64,000 nt of DNA. It comes from Psychrobacter luti (GTDB lineage: Bacteria > Pseudomonadota > Gammaproteobacteria > Pseudomonadales > Moraxellaceae). The translations under genes and the position numbers were made by a program. Shown here piece after piece: positions 19,909 to 29,845 of the stretch. The DNA is taken from NCBI RefSeq assembly GCF_014192115.1, contig NZ_JACHXL010000002.1, positions 62,001 through 126,000 of the forward strand, read 5' to 3'. The notes under the pieces are model-generated. The model did not search any database, was not told the DNA's origin, and saw nothing but the letters and a program-made list of their open reading frames with translations. Position 1 is the stretch's first letter. Every line of letters starts with the position of its first letter.

Positions 19909-21090
19909 ATGCCAGTGTTGTACAACTTTGATGAAATAATAGACAGACGTCACACGGGATCGTTTAAATGGCATTATAGCGATGACACGATTCCGCTATG
20001 GGTCGCGGATATGGATTTTAAAACCGCGCAGCCTATTTTAGCGGTGATTGAGCAAGTAGCGCAGCATGGCATATTGGGTTACACCGTGCCGACCGAGCCG
20101 TTGTATCAAGCGATTATCGACTGGCATGGTAGTCGTTATGACTTGTGGCTCGATCAGCAGAATATTCTTTTTTCTCCGGGCGTCGTGCCAAGTTTGGTAT
20201 TGATGATGAAAGTATTTACCGAGGCAGGGGATGCGGTACTCATCAATGATCCTATTTATACGCCTTTTATGACCAAGGTTTTGGACAATGATCGTAAGTT
20301 TGTCACCTCTGCATTAAAGGAAGCCGAAGGGAAGTATATCCTGGATTTAGCTGATATCGAAGCCAAAATTATCGAGCATAAAGTTAAGCTTTATTTGTTC
20401 TGTAATCCGCATAATCCGGGCGGACGTGTATGGACAACTGATGAGCTTGAAGCGTTGTTTTTAATCTGTAAAAAGCACGATGTGGCAATTGTGAGTGATG
20501 AGATTCATCAAGATTTAACCTTGAGTGGATATACATTTACGCCTTTTTTAACCCTAGCAACAGGCTATGAGCACAAAGTAGTCAGCCTAACCTCGATGAC
20601 CAAAACCTTTAATATTGCTGGTATCAAAGGTTCGATGATATTTGCTAAAGACAGCGCATTACTGAGTAAAATTAACCAGCAGCAACGTTTAAGTGATGAG
20701 CATGAGCTAAATTTATTTGCTTATACGGCGATGCGTAGTGCTTATGAGCAAGGTGACGAGTGGTTAGAGCAGGTGCTGACTTATATCGAAGCCAATATTG
20801 AAGTAACCCTGCAGTTTTTAGAAGAGCATCTGCCTAAAATTAAGGTGATGCGCCCAGAAGCTTCGTATTTGATTTGGCTTGATTGCTCGGCATATGCACA
20901 AGACGATCAAACGCTTTATGACAAGTTGAGAGCCGCTAAGGTTGAGCTGAGTGCAGGGATTAAGTACGGTAATGAAGGGCGTCTTAAAATGCGCCTTAAT
21001 GTGGCGTGCCCTAAAGCGCTGCTGTTAGAGGGCTTAAGTCGTATGCATAAAGCCTTAAATAGCGAAGTCTTAAACAGTAATGTCATTTAG
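19909..21090 (+). CDS. PatB/MalY-type PLP-dependent C-S lyase
   Basis: Fold-type I aminotransferase-like enzyme that cleaves cystathionine or other cysteine S-conjugates to pyruvate, ammonia and a thiol. 393 residues. Landmarks are PLWVADMDF near the N-terminus, CNPHNPGGRVW, the DEIHQDL segment, and the PLP lysine in SMTKTFNIAG. The ATG at 19909 is only 2 bp from GAAAGGA. A GTG at 19915 has better spacing and may be the true start. It converges on the FGGY kinase gene with an 8-bp overlap of stops. E. coli MalY also acts as a regulator; nothing here argues for that. Confidence 0.9.
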   Translation: MPVLYNFDEIIDRRHTGSFKWHYSDDTIPLWVADMDFKTAQPILAVIEQVAQHGILGYTVPTEPLYQAIIDWHGSRYDLWLDQQNILFSPGVVPSLVLMMKVFTEAGDAVLINDPIYTPFMTKVLDNDRKFVTSALKEAEGKYILDLADIEAKIIEHKVKLYLFCNPHNPGGRVWTTDELEALFLICKKHDVAIVSDEIHQDLTLSGYTFTPFLTLATGYEHKVVSLTSMTKTFNIAGIKGSMIFAKDSALLSKINQQQRLSDEHELNLFAYTAMRSAYEQGDEWLEQVLTYIEANIEVTLQFLEEHLPKIKVMRPEASYLIWLDCSAYAQDDQTLYDKLRAAKVELSAGIKYGNEGRLKMRLNVACPKALLLEGLSRMHKALNSEVLNSNVI

Positions 21091-22654
21091 CAGGATAACC
21101 GGTAATATCTTGAATACTTTGATATAAAGGTTTGAGGCGCTCATACATTTTTAGATACACCTCATTATAAAGGCGTTTGTAGAGCTGGACATTGGCGTCA
21201 ATGGGTAAGAACTCATCGCCCAAATGGGTCATTGCCTCACTTGCAGTCGCGTGATCAGGATAAACGCCAAGTCCCACCGCACAGTTAATGGCAGCGCCTA
21301 AGCCTGAAGCTTCGTAAGTGTGCGGGCGATAAGCAGGCATACTGAAGATATCGGCGGTAAGCTGCATGGCTGAGTCGCTTTGGGAGCCACCACCTGAGAC
21401 ACGCAGGTGTTTAATGGGTTTGCCTGTGCGCTTCTCAATGGTATCAAAACCAAGTTTTAGCTCATAGGCAAGCCCTTCTAAGATAGCGCGATAAACGTGT
21501 GCCCGTGTGTGCACATCGCCAAAACCAATGAGTGCGCCTTTGCCTTCAAGCCCCGGATGACGGACACCGGGTGACCAATATGGCTGCATCATTAGTCCCA
21601 TACAACCTGCTGGAATGTCTTTCACCGCTTGATCGAGGAGTTTTTCGGTATCAATGCCCTGCGTTTTTGCTAGATGCTCTTCATATTGAGCAAATTGTTC
21701 TTTAAACCAGCTGACCATCCAAAAGCCGCGATAGATCATGTACTCATGATTGTAGTAATCTGGTGCGGCGGCAGTGTAGGCGGGCATATGCTTAAGGATT
21801 TCGACATAATTGCTCGATGTGGTATTGATAGTCGCGGTAGTACCAAAGCTTAAACAGGCGGTGTCTGCTGCGAGGCCTGCTGAACCCAAAGCTTCGCAAG
21901 CTTTATCACTAGCAGCGGCAATCATTGGCGTGCCTTCAAGAATACCAGTAGCTTTGGCAGCTTGGGCGCTGATATGACCGAGTGGCTGACCTGGCGGAAC
22001 AATCTTAGGCATTTGTTCAGGTCGGCAGCTGAATAGACGCCACTTGATATTGTTGGGTTTCATCCACGCTTGTGCTTTATAGTCATAGGGCAGATAGCCA
22101 ACCGAATGCCCTGTCGAATCGGCGAGTTCACCTGTGAGCTGATAGGTGAGATAGGCAGAGAGATTGACATAATGCGCCGTCTTTGCCCAAACCTCAGGCT
22201 CGTTTTGCGCGAGCCAATTACAGCGGGCTTTTTGCTGCGCTTCTTGTACCAACTCACCTAGGCCGATGATTTTGGTGAGCGGATTTAAGAAGCCGATATC
22301 ATTGGTTTCAGCGCGGCGCAAATCCATCCAGACGATAGCAGGACGTAGCGGCTGTTTGTCCTTGTCCAGACATATCATGGTATAGCGCTGGGTGGCGAGA
22401 CTGACGCCAGCAATTTGCGCTGGCGTTATATCGCAATTTTGCCACAACTGCTGGCAAGCCTCAGAAAGCTTTTGCCAATAGTAATCGGCATGTTGCTCAG
22501 CAAAATTAGGCTGCGTCGAAAAATACGGCTCGATAGGGACGCGAGCTTTGGCGATCTCAGCGCCAAACTGATCAAAGATAAGCGCTCTGACGCTTTGGGT
22601 GCCATTGTCGATGGCTAAAAAATAAATAGGGTCATCAAAGGTGGTCATAGTCAT
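21083..22654 (-). CDS. FGGY-family carbohydrate kinase
   Basis: 523-residue sugar/polyol kinase. The N-terminal phosphate loop is FLAIDNGTQSVRALIFD and the C-terminal ATP-binding segment is LRVSGGGSQSDSAMQLTADIF, both typical of FGGY kinases. Acidic WMDLRRAET lies where the family signature begins. Substrate is not obvious. Adjacent GlpD-like and alkyl-DHAP-synthase-like genes suggest a C3 polyol such as glycerol or a glycerol ether. It is the last gene of a leftward three-gene set and follows the GlpD-like gene by 39 bp. Confidence 0.88.
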   Translation of the reverse strand: MTMTTFDDPIYFLAIDNGTQSVRALIFDQFGAEIAKARVPIEPYFSTQPNFAEQHADYYWQKLSEACQQLWQNCDITPAQIAGVSLATQRYTMICLDKDKQPLRPAIVWMDLRRAETNDIGFLNPLTKIIGLGELVQEAQQKARCNWLAQNEPEVWAKTAHYVNLSAYLTYQLTGELADSTGHSVGYLPYDYKAQAWMKPNNIKWRLFSCRPEQMPKIVPPGQPLGHISAQAAKATGILEGTPMIAAASDKACEALGSAGLAADTACLSFGTTATINTTSSNYVEILKHMPAYTAAAPDYYNHEYMIYRGFWMVSWFKEQFAQYEEHLAKTQGIDTEKLLDQAVKDIPAGCMGLMMQPYWSPGVRHPGLEGKGALIGFGDVHTRAHVYRAILEGLAYELKLGFDTIEKRTGKPIKHLRVSGGGSQSDSAMQLTADIFSMPAYRPHTYEASGLGAAINCAVGLGVYPDHATASEAMTHLGDEFLPIDANVQLYKRLYNEVYLKMYERLKPLYQSIQDITGYPAK

Positions 22655-22693
22655 CCTTAACTATGTTGTGATAAGCATTAATAAAAATAAGCT

Positions 22694-24358
22694 TTAAGCC
22701 GCTGGCAAATGATAATAGCTTTGCCATAATTGTGTATAACGGTCAACTTCTCGTTGCCATTTTTGCTCATTCCAGCCCAGCTCTTGCTGGCATATTTGTT
22801 TAAGCCTATCGCTAATCAACGGCGTCATTGCGCCATGCGGCAGTATCAAGCCCAAGCGCGTACGCCGCAGTAATAAGTCATCTAAGTGAATCACCTGCTC
22901 GTAGTGCGCAGCAAAGCGAATCTCCGCCCAAATGGTATTGCTATCGGTGACGTAAGCTAAGTCTTCTTCATGGGCGAGTTCAAGTAACCTATCGAGCTGT
23001 AGACCGTAAAACCCTTGTAAGCGCTGTTGTAAAGTTTTTGATAAAGTCGCAAACTTAGGATTGGTTGGGATTTGGTTGCTAAAGACTTGGTCGCTGTCTA
23101 GGTTGTTGTTTTGAATAACTGACTCATCAAGGGCAAGCACTTCTTGACACTTTTTGAGGACATCAAGGGCAATGAGGCGAAAGGTGGTTAACTTGCCACC
23201 GCTGACGGTAACCAGATTATTATCCAACCAGACGCTATGATCACGCTTTTCTTTACTCGGGCTGACGCGCTTACCATCACCGCCATCAGAAATCAGTGGA
23301 CGCACGCCTGCCCATGAGCTGATGACATCCTTGCGACTAATGTCTACATCATTAAAGAGATTATTGGTCGCTGCCAATAGATAATCCACCTCTTCATTAG
23401 TGATACCGACTTCGTTATCATCTAATGGCGGATGATCCAAATCGGTTGTTCCGAGGACAGTACGGTTTTCCCACGGAAAGACAAAGACGGCTCTTTTATC
23501 GACAGGATGTAAAAAGGTATAAGCTTGATTGAGCGGTAGGCGCTCTTGACTGACTACCAAATGACTGCCGCGTGACGGACGAATTTGCTTATGAAAGCTT
23601 TGTTCTGTTTGTTTGCTTGCTTGCATCCGTAAGGTATCCGCCCAAGCACCCGTAGCACTTACTACCACCTTTGCATAGACATCGTAATTATGACCGTTGT
23701 CTTCAGAAGAAGTGTCTTTTAGAGTAGCACCCGTCACCAAGCCTTGCTCATTGGTGATTAAAGACTGAGCTTTAAGGTAGTTAATCGCATGCGCGCCATC
23801 ATGAATGGCTTCGTCTAATACCCGCATCACCAAACGTGAGTCATCGGTCACTGCATCACTAAACTGACTGGCACCCAAAAACTTATCTTGTTTAATATGA
23901 GGGTTAAGGCTAAGAAAGGCATCTTTCTTAAAGTACTTAGAGTAGCGCTTACCCGCCAACCCATCGTAGACGCGTAGCAATGTATTGAATATCCATGGCG
24001 GTGGAAACTTGCCTTTATAATGCGGCATGACGTAATGCATCTCGTTGACGAGACCACTTGCTTCGCTAAGCATCCGCTCGCGCTCACGGACGCTCAGTAA
24101 AGTGGTTTTATAGTCACCTGAGGCAATATAGCGCAGCCCGCCATGTACCATTTTACTTGAGCGGCTTGATGTGCCCCAAGCAAAGTCTTTTTGCTCAATT
24201 AATAACACTGCTAAGCCGCGCCTTGCCGCTTCGCGAGCAATACCAGCGCCAGTAATCCCGCCACCGATGATGAGCATATCCCATGGCTCAGCGCGAGATA
24301 GTGGCGCTAATGCTTGCGTGCGTTGCTGGCATTGCTGATGTTGATTGGCTTGGTTCAT
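22694..24358 (-). CDS. GlpD-like FAD glycerol-3-phosphate dehydrogenase/oxidase
   Basis: 554-residue FAD flavoprotein. The N-terminal dinucleotide fold is DMLIIGGGITGAGIAREAARRG, followed by GTSSRSSKMVHGGLRYI, the GlpD-family substrate/FAD segment. TVLGTTDLDHPP and SWAGVRPLI are further hallmarks. It is likely membrane-associated and passes electrons to quinone, converting glycerol-3-phosphate to DHAP. It is about 50 residues longer than E. coli GlpD (501). Its position between a FGGY kinase and an alkyl-DHAP-synthase-like gene suggests a dedicated role rather than plain glycerol catabolism. Confidence 0.9.
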   Translation of the reverse strand: MNQANQHQQCQQRTQALAPLSRAEPWDMLIIGGGITGAGIAREAARRGLAVLLIEQKDFAWGTSSRSSKMVHGGLRYIASGDYKTTLLSVRERERMLSEASGLVNEMHYVMPHYKGKFPPPWIFNTLLRVYDGLAGKRYSKYFKKDAFLSLNPHIKQDKFLGASQFSDAVTDDSRLVMRVLDEAIHDGAHAINYLKAQSLITNEQGLVTGATLKDTSSEDNGHNYDVYAKVVVSATGAWADTLRMQASKQTEQSFHKQIRPSRGSHLVVSQERLPLNQAYTFLHPVDKRAVFVFPWENRTVLGTTDLDHPPLDDNEVGITNEEVDYLLAATNNLFNDVDISRKDVISSWAGVRPLISDGGDGKRVSPSKEKRDHSVWLDNNLVTVSGGKLTTFRLIALDVLKKCQEVLALDESVIQNNNLDSDQVFSNQIPTNPKFATLSKTLQQRLQGFYGLQLDRLLELAHEEDLAYVTDSNTIWAEIRFAAHYEQVIHLDDLLLRRTRLGLILPHGAMTPLISDRLKQICQQELGWNEQKWQREVDRYTQLWQSYYHLPAA

Positions 24359-24438
24359 AAAATATCCGTCTCAAATTACACTCAAATTAATCAATGACTC
24401 AACAACATTAAGCCATATTGCAGGGCTACGGCAGCCTC

Positions 24439-26187
24439 TTAATTTTTGATTAAAACGCCTGGATTCATACGCTGCTCAGGGTCCAAGCTTTTGAGCATAT
24501 CATGGGTCACTTGGATGCCTAGCTCACCCTTTTCGGCAGCAAGGTAAGGTGCATGGTCACGACCGACGCCATGCTGATGCGATATCGTCGCTGTGCCATT
24601 AGCCAGACTTAAACTGGCAGCATGTTTGATTTTTTGCCAGCGCTTTAAGGTCGTGGTGTGGTCTTTGGCTGCTCTAAAGAAGTAAGTGGTATAAAGACTG
24701 GCACCTTGTTTATAGACGTGTGAGATATGAGTAAAGGCCATGACGTTTTCGCCTTCGTCTGCCAAAGCGTTTTGCACCGCTTCTTGCATCTGCTGCATTT
24801 GCTCATCGATACGATTCCAGTTGGTTGCAGTCTCAAAGGTATCGACCATGATGCCTTTTTCCCACAAAGTGCCACGAAGATAAGGAAATTTAAAGCGTCC
24901 ATGTGCCCATATATTACCCATGATATCGGTTAGCTTACCTGTGACACTATTTTGCTGCTTTAATAGCTTATTAAACTGCGTCAGCGCCAGTTTATTCTGT
25001 GCTTTATCACCTGATACACCATAAGTGAGCATGACTTTATCTGAGCTGAGTCCGCGCGCTTTTAGATAAGTGCTGATGGCCATAAACTGGCTGGGCGTCG
25101 TACCCAAATGTAGATGCGCGTCAGTCTCGACAGCATTACTCAAGCGCAGCATAGATAAGCGAATATTTTTTTGCACGGCTTGTCTAAGCACTTCTTTACC
25201 CGCTTCCCAGTTGGGTAAAAAGGCTACTTTAAACAGCTCTTCTTCTGGTTGCGACTGCACACGCATTTTCACTTCGGTAAAAATACCAGCGCGACCTTCA
25301 GTGCCCATCATCATCTCGCGCAGATCAGGCCCTGCCGCTGACGCTGGAATATCAGCAATATTGAGTACTCCTTGCGGCGTCACCAACGTACCACCGGCAA
25401 ACATCTGCTCGATACGCCCGTAGCCTAAAGACTGCTGACCACTAGAGCGCGCTGCAATCCAGCCACCCAGTGTCGATAGCTCCCAAGACTGAGGGTAATG
25501 TCCCAAACGATAGCCGTGTGCGTCCAGCTGGGCTTCGACCGCTGGCCCTTGTGTGCCTGCGCCAAAGGTGGCAATTTGGCTCTCAACATCTAAATCAATA
25601 AGCTGAGCCATCTTGCTCATGGCGATGGTCAATACGGGGCGTGAACCCTTTTGTGGATTGATATGACCCGCTACTGAAGTGCCACCGCCAAAAGGAATGA
25701 CGATAAGGTCGTGCTCGCTCGCTAGCTTTAATAAGGTTTCGACATCAGCGGTCGATTCAGGAAAAGCGACGCCATCAGGAAAGACTTCAAAGTCGCCACC
25801 ATGCATGGCTATCCAGTCCGGAAAGCTTTGGCCACGGGCGTGTCTGAGTCTGACCTCGTTATCGATGGATACTGTATCTAGCTTAGTCAGGGCAGCAGGC
25901 AAGCGCGATTTTGGTACGGTTTTGAGTACCTGCGCCAAACTGACAGAGTTTAGTTTTTTGGTTTTACCGATATGTGATTTGATCAGTTTTGCGCCATGTG
26001 GCGAAACTTTTTTATTGATATTGATATTGCCCCAACCATTCCAGCGCGTTTGCTCAATAGGAGTGTTGGCGGATGTATTAGCAGGTGTATTGGTGGGGTC
26101 GTTATCTTTTGAAGCCGTGTCTAAAGAAATATTATCAGTATTAGTAGAGATAGCTTTTTTACGAAAAAGAGATTTGATGTTGCTCAT
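24439..26187 (-). CDS. FAD-linked oxidase resembling alkyldihydroxyacetonephosphate synthase
   Basis: 582-residue PCMH/VAO-type FAD enzyme. IPFGGGTSVAGHI is the FAD pyrophosphate loop. YPQSWELSTLGGWIAARSSG and YGRIEQM resemble the alkyl-DHAP synthase hallmark around DSLEFSTVGGWV. The C-terminal HQHGVGRDHAPYL matches the synthase HHGVG motif, and PEQRMNPGVLI is the usual end. Eukaryotic homologues swap the acyl group of acyl-DHAP for a fatty alcohol, giving ether lipids. The first about 90 residues are low-complexity and basic, and their function is unclear. First gene of the leftward set. The function is inferred from family; a glycolate- or lactate-oxidase-like role is the alternative. Confidence 0.8.
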   Translation of the reverse strand: MSNIKSLFRKKAISTNTDNISLDTASKDNDPTNTPANTSANTPIEQTRWNGWGNININKKVSPHGAKLIKSHIGKTKKLNSVSLAQVLKTVPKSRLPAALTKLDTVSIDNEVRLRHARGQSFPDWIAMHGGDFEVFPDGVAFPESTADVETLLKLASEHDLIVIPFGGGTSVAGHINPQKGSRPVLTIAMSKMAQLIDLDVESQIATFGAGTQGPAVEAQLDAHGYRLGHYPQSWELSTLGGWIAARSSGQQSLGYGRIEQMFAGGTLVTPQGVLNIADIPASAAGPDLREMMMGTEGRAGIFTEVKMRVQSQPEEELFKVAFLPNWEAGKEVLRQAVQKNIRLSMLRLSNAVETDAHLHLGTTPSQFMAISTYLKARGLSSDKVMLTYGVSGDKAQNKLALTQFNKLLKQQNSVTGKLTDIMGNIWAHGRFKFPYLRGTLWEKGIMVDTFETATNWNRIDEQMQQMQEAVQNALADEGENVMAFTHISHVYKQGASLYTTYFFRAAKDHTTTLKRWQKIKHAASLSLANGTATISHQHGVGRDHAPYLAAEKGELGIQVTHDMLKSLDPEQRMNPGVLIKN

Positions 26188-26797
26188 AGGGACATACCTG
26201 TCAATTTTATATATATAGTCAAACTCTATATAAATTGAACACAGGTTCAGGCGCGCAGTCTACTATCCTGTAGTAATATTACTCGTCTTCCATGTGTCCA
26301 AATTATCTTGAACCGACTATCACTGTTATTTAAGTTTGGATTTAGATCTGGTCTAAATAATTAGGACCAATTTAATTAACCACTGCTTAACCGCTGATCG
26401 TTAGCTTGGGTAAACCATGCACACTCTACAGCGTTAAAGCCAAGTGCTGATAATCCGAGCATAGCACAATATAAACAAAAATTTCATACAGACTCGTCAT
26501 TTGTATAATAAAAATTCATGACTTTTTGTTTGGGTGTTAATTATCAATGCTCTTTCAGGAATATTATTCTTATCACTGTATAGTCATGCGTTAAAAAAAG
26601 TCTTGTGAAGCTGCTTAAGTTATACGCTTACCTTCCTAGTGTTCAAATAATCCTGAATATCCGCTAATAACTATCAATAATCACCCATAAATCCTAATAA
26701 CTCGCAAAAATCATGGATAATTAACCATCTAATAGCCATTAATGCGCGCAAACTTGTTAAAATAGGGCACTAATTTTTTCTTGATGGACATCGATTT
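26188..26797. other. Divergent promoter region between the ether-lipid-like operon and guaA
   Basis: 610 bp with no gene. An imperfect 26-bp direct repeat occurs at 26287-26312 and 26632-26657 (21 of 26 identical, beginning CTTCC and ending TGAA). An extended -10 (TGTTAAAAT) lies at 26755-26763, about 35 bp before guaA, without a clear -35. Much of the centre is AT-rich and featureless. Confidence 0.45.
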
Positions 26798-28411
26798 ATG
26801 ACCACTGCCGCTGCCACTCCTGCAATACCTACTATGCCTATAATAAAAGCAGACCGTATCTTAATCCTTGATTTTGGTTCACAATACAGCCAGCTTATCG
26901 CCCGCCGTGTACGTGATTCAGGCGTATTCTGTGAGATGTTCCCGTTTGACATCGATACTCAGCGTATCACCGATTTTGGTGCAAAAGGCATCATCTTATC
27001 TGGTGGTCCTGAGAGCGTCCATGCTGAAAACAGCCCGCGCATTAATGATGCCGTATTTGATTTAGATGTACCCGTACTTGGTATCTGCTACGGTATGCAA
27101 GCGATGGCAGAACGTTTCGGTGGTAAAGTTCACGCCAGTGATATCCATGAATTTGGCGCCGCAACCATCAATATCGATGGCAAATCTACATTGACTGATG
27201 GTATCGAAGACGCCGCAGCGAAGCTAAATGTTTGGATGAGTCATGGCGATAAAGTGGTCGACGCCCCACAAGGTTTCGATATCGTCGCCAGCACCCCAAG
27301 CTGCCCGATTGCCATCATGGCAGATGATTCGCGTCACTATTATGGTCTTCAGTTCCATCCAGAAGTCACACATACCGCGCAAGGTTCTGCACTGCTAGGA
27401 CGTTTCGTTCATGAAATCTGTGGCTGCGCGGGTAGCTGGACGCCTGATAACATCATCGATATGCGTATCGAACAGCTTAAAAAGCAGATCGGTGACAAGC
27501 AAGTATTACTTGGTTTATCAGGCGGTGTTGACAGCTCAGTCGTCGCGGCATTGTTGCATAAAGCCATCGGCGACCAATTAACCTGCGTGTTTGTTGATAC
27601 TGGTCTCTTGCGTCTGCACGAAGGCGACCAAGTAATGCAAATTTTCGCTGAAAACATGGGTGTAAAAGTCATCCGTGTTGATGCTGAAGAGTTATTCTTA
27701 ACGGCATTGGCTGGCGAGTCTGACCCTGAAGCCAAGCGTAAAATCATCGGTAAAACCTTTATCGATGTATTCGCTAATAGTGCGCGTGAAGTCAGTGAGC
27801 AAAGCGATGGTAAAGTCATCGAATTCTTAGCACAAGGTACGATTTATCCAGACGTGATTGAATCTGCTAAGTCGCACCAAGGTAAAGCCCACGTCATCAA
27901 GAGCCACCATAACGTTGGCGGTTTGCCAGATGATTTGGCGTTTGAGTTGGTTGAGCCGTTACGTGATTTGTTTAAAGATGAAGTGCGTAAATTGGGTATT
28001 ACCCTTGGTCTACCTGCTAAGATGATCAACCGTCATCCGTTCCCAGGACCGGGTTTGGGCGTGCGAATCCTTGGCGAAGTCACCAAAGAATTTGCTGATA
28101 TCTTGCGCTCTGCTGACGCTATCTTTATGGAAGAGTTAGAGCGTTCAGGCTGGTATGAGAAGACCGCGCAAGCATTTGCGGTATTCCAACCGATTAAATC
28201 GGTCGGTGTGGTTGGTGATGGTCGCCGCTATGCGTGGGTGATTGCGCTACGTGCCGTTGAGACTGTGGACTTTATGACTGCGCGCTTTGCGCATCTGCCG
28301 TATGATTTGATTGAAACGGTATCGAATCGCATTATGAATGAAATCGCTGAAGTATCACGTGTGACTTATGATGTATCTAGCAAGCCACCGGCTACGATTG
28401 AGTGGGAGTAA
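26798..28411 (+). CDS. guaA: GuaA, GMP synthase (glutamine-hydrolysing)
   Basis: Converts XMP to GMP using glutamine and ATP, the last step of de novo GMP synthesis. 537 residues. The N-terminal class I glutamine amidotransferase begins [19 protein letters not shown], has the nucleophile in GICYGMQ, and His/Glu in HPEVTHT. The ATP pyrophosphatase P-loop is [15 protein letters not shown]. The C-terminal dimerisation domain contains [13 protein letters not shown] and ends PPATIEWE, the canonical end. The first 12 residues are an Ala/Thr/Pro-rich extension; an internal ATG at 26834 is the alternative start. A strong terminator follows. Confidence 0.97.
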   Translation: MTTAAATPAIPTMPIIKADRILILDFGSQYSQLIARRVRDSGVFCEMFPFDIDTQRITDFGAKGIILSGGPESVHAENSPRINDAVFDLDVPVLGICYGMQAMAERFGGKVHASDIHEFGAATINIDGKSTLTDGIEDAAAKLNVWMSHGDKVVDAPQGFDIVASTPSCPIAIMADDSRHYYGLQFHPEVTHTAQGSALLGRFVHEICGCAGSWTPDNIIDMRIEQLKKQIGDKQVLLGLSGGVDSSVVAALLHKAIGDQLTCVFVDTGLLRLHEGDQVMQIFAENMGVKVIRVDAEELFLTALAGESDPEAKRKIIGKTFIDVFANSAREVSEQSDGKVIEFLAQGTIYPDVIESAKSHQGKAHVIKSHHNVGGLPDDLAFELVEPLRDLFKDEVRKLGITLGLPAKMINRHPFPGPGLGVRILGEVTKEFADILRSADAIFMEELERSGWYEKTAQAFAVFQPIKSVGVVGDGRRYAWVIALRAVETVDFMTARFAHLPYDLIETVSNRIMNEIAEVSRVTYDVSSKPPATIEWE

Positions 28412-28437
28412 TTACTCATTTAGTCTTTAGCTGAAAT

Positions 28438-28471
28438 AAAAAAGCACTCAACTTGGTTGGGTGCTTTTTTA
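28438..28471 (+). terminator. Intrinsic terminator of guaA
   Basis: AAAAAAGCACtCAAC / GTTGgGTGCTTTTTT hairpin with a 3-base loop and six T, 25 bp after the guaA stop. Confidence 0.92.
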
Positions 28472-28550
28472 TGACGTCTAAATGACCTAGAAACTATTAT
28501 TCAAATAAAATCTATTATGATTTTATCGGATAGACATTAAGGATATTAGA

Positions 28551-29765
28551 ATGCAAAAATTATTATTAAATATTTTAGAGAATTATAAACTTGCTAAGTT
28601 AAGTAATCTTACAGATCATGAGCTTGCAGTATATGTGAGACAGCAATCTGCAGATGTTTTAGCGAATGCTATATCTATAGATAGTGAGAAATATAAAGTA
28701 AAAGGATCAGTAGGGCAAGGACAGTGGGCAGATGTGCCATGGATTGCAGTTTTTGATAAATCAATTACTCAGTCGGCTACAGAAGGTTATTATATAGTTT
28801 ATTTATTTCGTGCAGATATGAGCGGAGTCTATCTATCCCTAAATCAGGGTTGGACTTATTTCAAAAATAGATATAAAACTAAGTTAGGGAGAGAAAAGAT
28901 AACCCAAGTATCAAATGTATGGAAAAATGAACTTTCATCAACTTTGAATGATTTCTCATATGAGAAAATAAATTTAAAAAATGAAGGTAAGATGAATAGT
29001 CTTGTGGAAGGCTACGAACTTGGTCATATATGTGGTAAGTTTTATTCCGTTGAAGATATGCCAAGTAGTGAAGAGTTAGGGTGGGATCTACAGAACTTAA
29101 TAGGAGTTTATAGAGAGGTTAAAGGAAAGTTGAAGCAAGGTTCTGTTGAGAAAACTAATGATTATTTAATAGTAAATTCTAATATGGGTTTATTGGATGT
29201 AGAAAAAACAGAAGACGATTCATACGGAATTGAGAGTTCTATTGAAAACTATAATGAATCTAAGCTTAAGTTGAATTCAGTTCCTATATCTTTTGCAGCA
29301 GAAGAGCAAAAATCAAGAAGCTTTACCCCTAAAAAGATTGATTTTATAAAACAGGCTAAAAGTCAGAAAAAACTAGGTTATGCGGGCGAGTTAATTGTCC
29401 TAAAATATGAGAAGGACTTTTTAGAAAGAGCGGGTAAATCTAACTTAATAAAAAAAGTTAAGCATGTTTCAGATGAAGAAGGTGACGGAGCTGGATACGA
29501 CATATTATCGTTTGATTTAGATGGTAATGAAAAGTATATTGAAGTTAAAACAACTAAACTCAATAGTGATACTCCATTTTATCTTACAGATAACGAGCTC
29601 GAATTTTCAAAAAAGGAAGCTAGTAATTATTATCTATACAGAGTGTATGATTTTGACATACAAGCAAATCAAGCTAAATTCTATATTCTTCACGGTGACT
29701 TAACTAATATGTTAAGCCTTAAGCCGCAAAACTATATAGTAGAAGGACTGTTATGTTCTAAATAA
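28551..29765 (+). CDS. McrB-type N-terminal domain fused to DUF3883 (predicted PD-(D/E)xK nuclease)
   Basis: 404-residue protein of two parts. Residues about 25-165 resemble the McrB N-terminal (DUF3578) modified-DNA-binding domain: GSVGQGQWADVPWIAVFD, then YIVYLFRADMSGVYLSLNQG. Residues about 270-404 match DUF3883, with E280 (GYAGE), D317 (GAGYDI) and E331-V-K333 (YIEVKTTK) spaced like a PD-(D/E)xK nuclease core. No GTPase or helicase is fused or adjacent. It is plausibly a compact modification-dependent restriction enzyme, by inference. It is clearly AT-richer than its neighbours and sits alone between two terminators. AAGGATATTAGA precedes the ATG at 28551. Confidence 0.85.
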   Translation: MQKLLLNILENYKLAKLSNLTDHELAVYVRQQSADVLANAISIDSEKYKVKGSVGQGQWADVPWIAVFDKSITQSATEGYYIVYLFRADMSGVYLSLNQGWTYFKNRYKTKLGREKITQVSNVWKNELSSTLNDFSYEKINLKNEGKMNSLVEGYELGHICGKFYSVEDMPSSEELGWDLQNLIGVYREVKGKLKQGSVEKTNDYLIVNSNMGLLDVEKTEDDSYGIESSIENYNESKLKLNSVPISFAAEEQKSRSFTPKKIDFIKQAKSQKKLGYAGELIVLKYEKDFLERAGKSNLIKKVKHVSDEEGDGAGYDILSFDLDGNEKYIEVKTTKLNSDTPFYLTDNELEFSKKEASNYYLYRVYDFDIQANQAKFYILHGDLTNMLSLKPQNYIVEGLLCSK

Positions 29766-29779
29766 TCCAATTAGAAAAG

Positions 29780-29820
29780 AGTAAAGGCAGCATCCCAAAA
29801 GGAACACTGCCTTTACTTAT
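29780..29820. terminator. Bidirectional hairpin between the DUF3883 gene and the YhdH/AcuI-family gene
   Basis: Perfect 11-bp stem AGTAAAGGCAG / CTGCCTTTACT (29780-29790, 29807-29817) with a 16-base loop. The T runs are weak on both strands, so efficiency is uncertain. Confidence 0.6.
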
Positions 29821-29845
29821 AAAACCTATCCTCTAAGCAAAAAAC

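Noticed and set aside
17698..29845. A larger defence island or mobile element around the NACHT and DUF3883 genes
   Set aside because: No transposase, integrase, tRNA or flanking repeats were seen. Housekeeping genes lie between the two.
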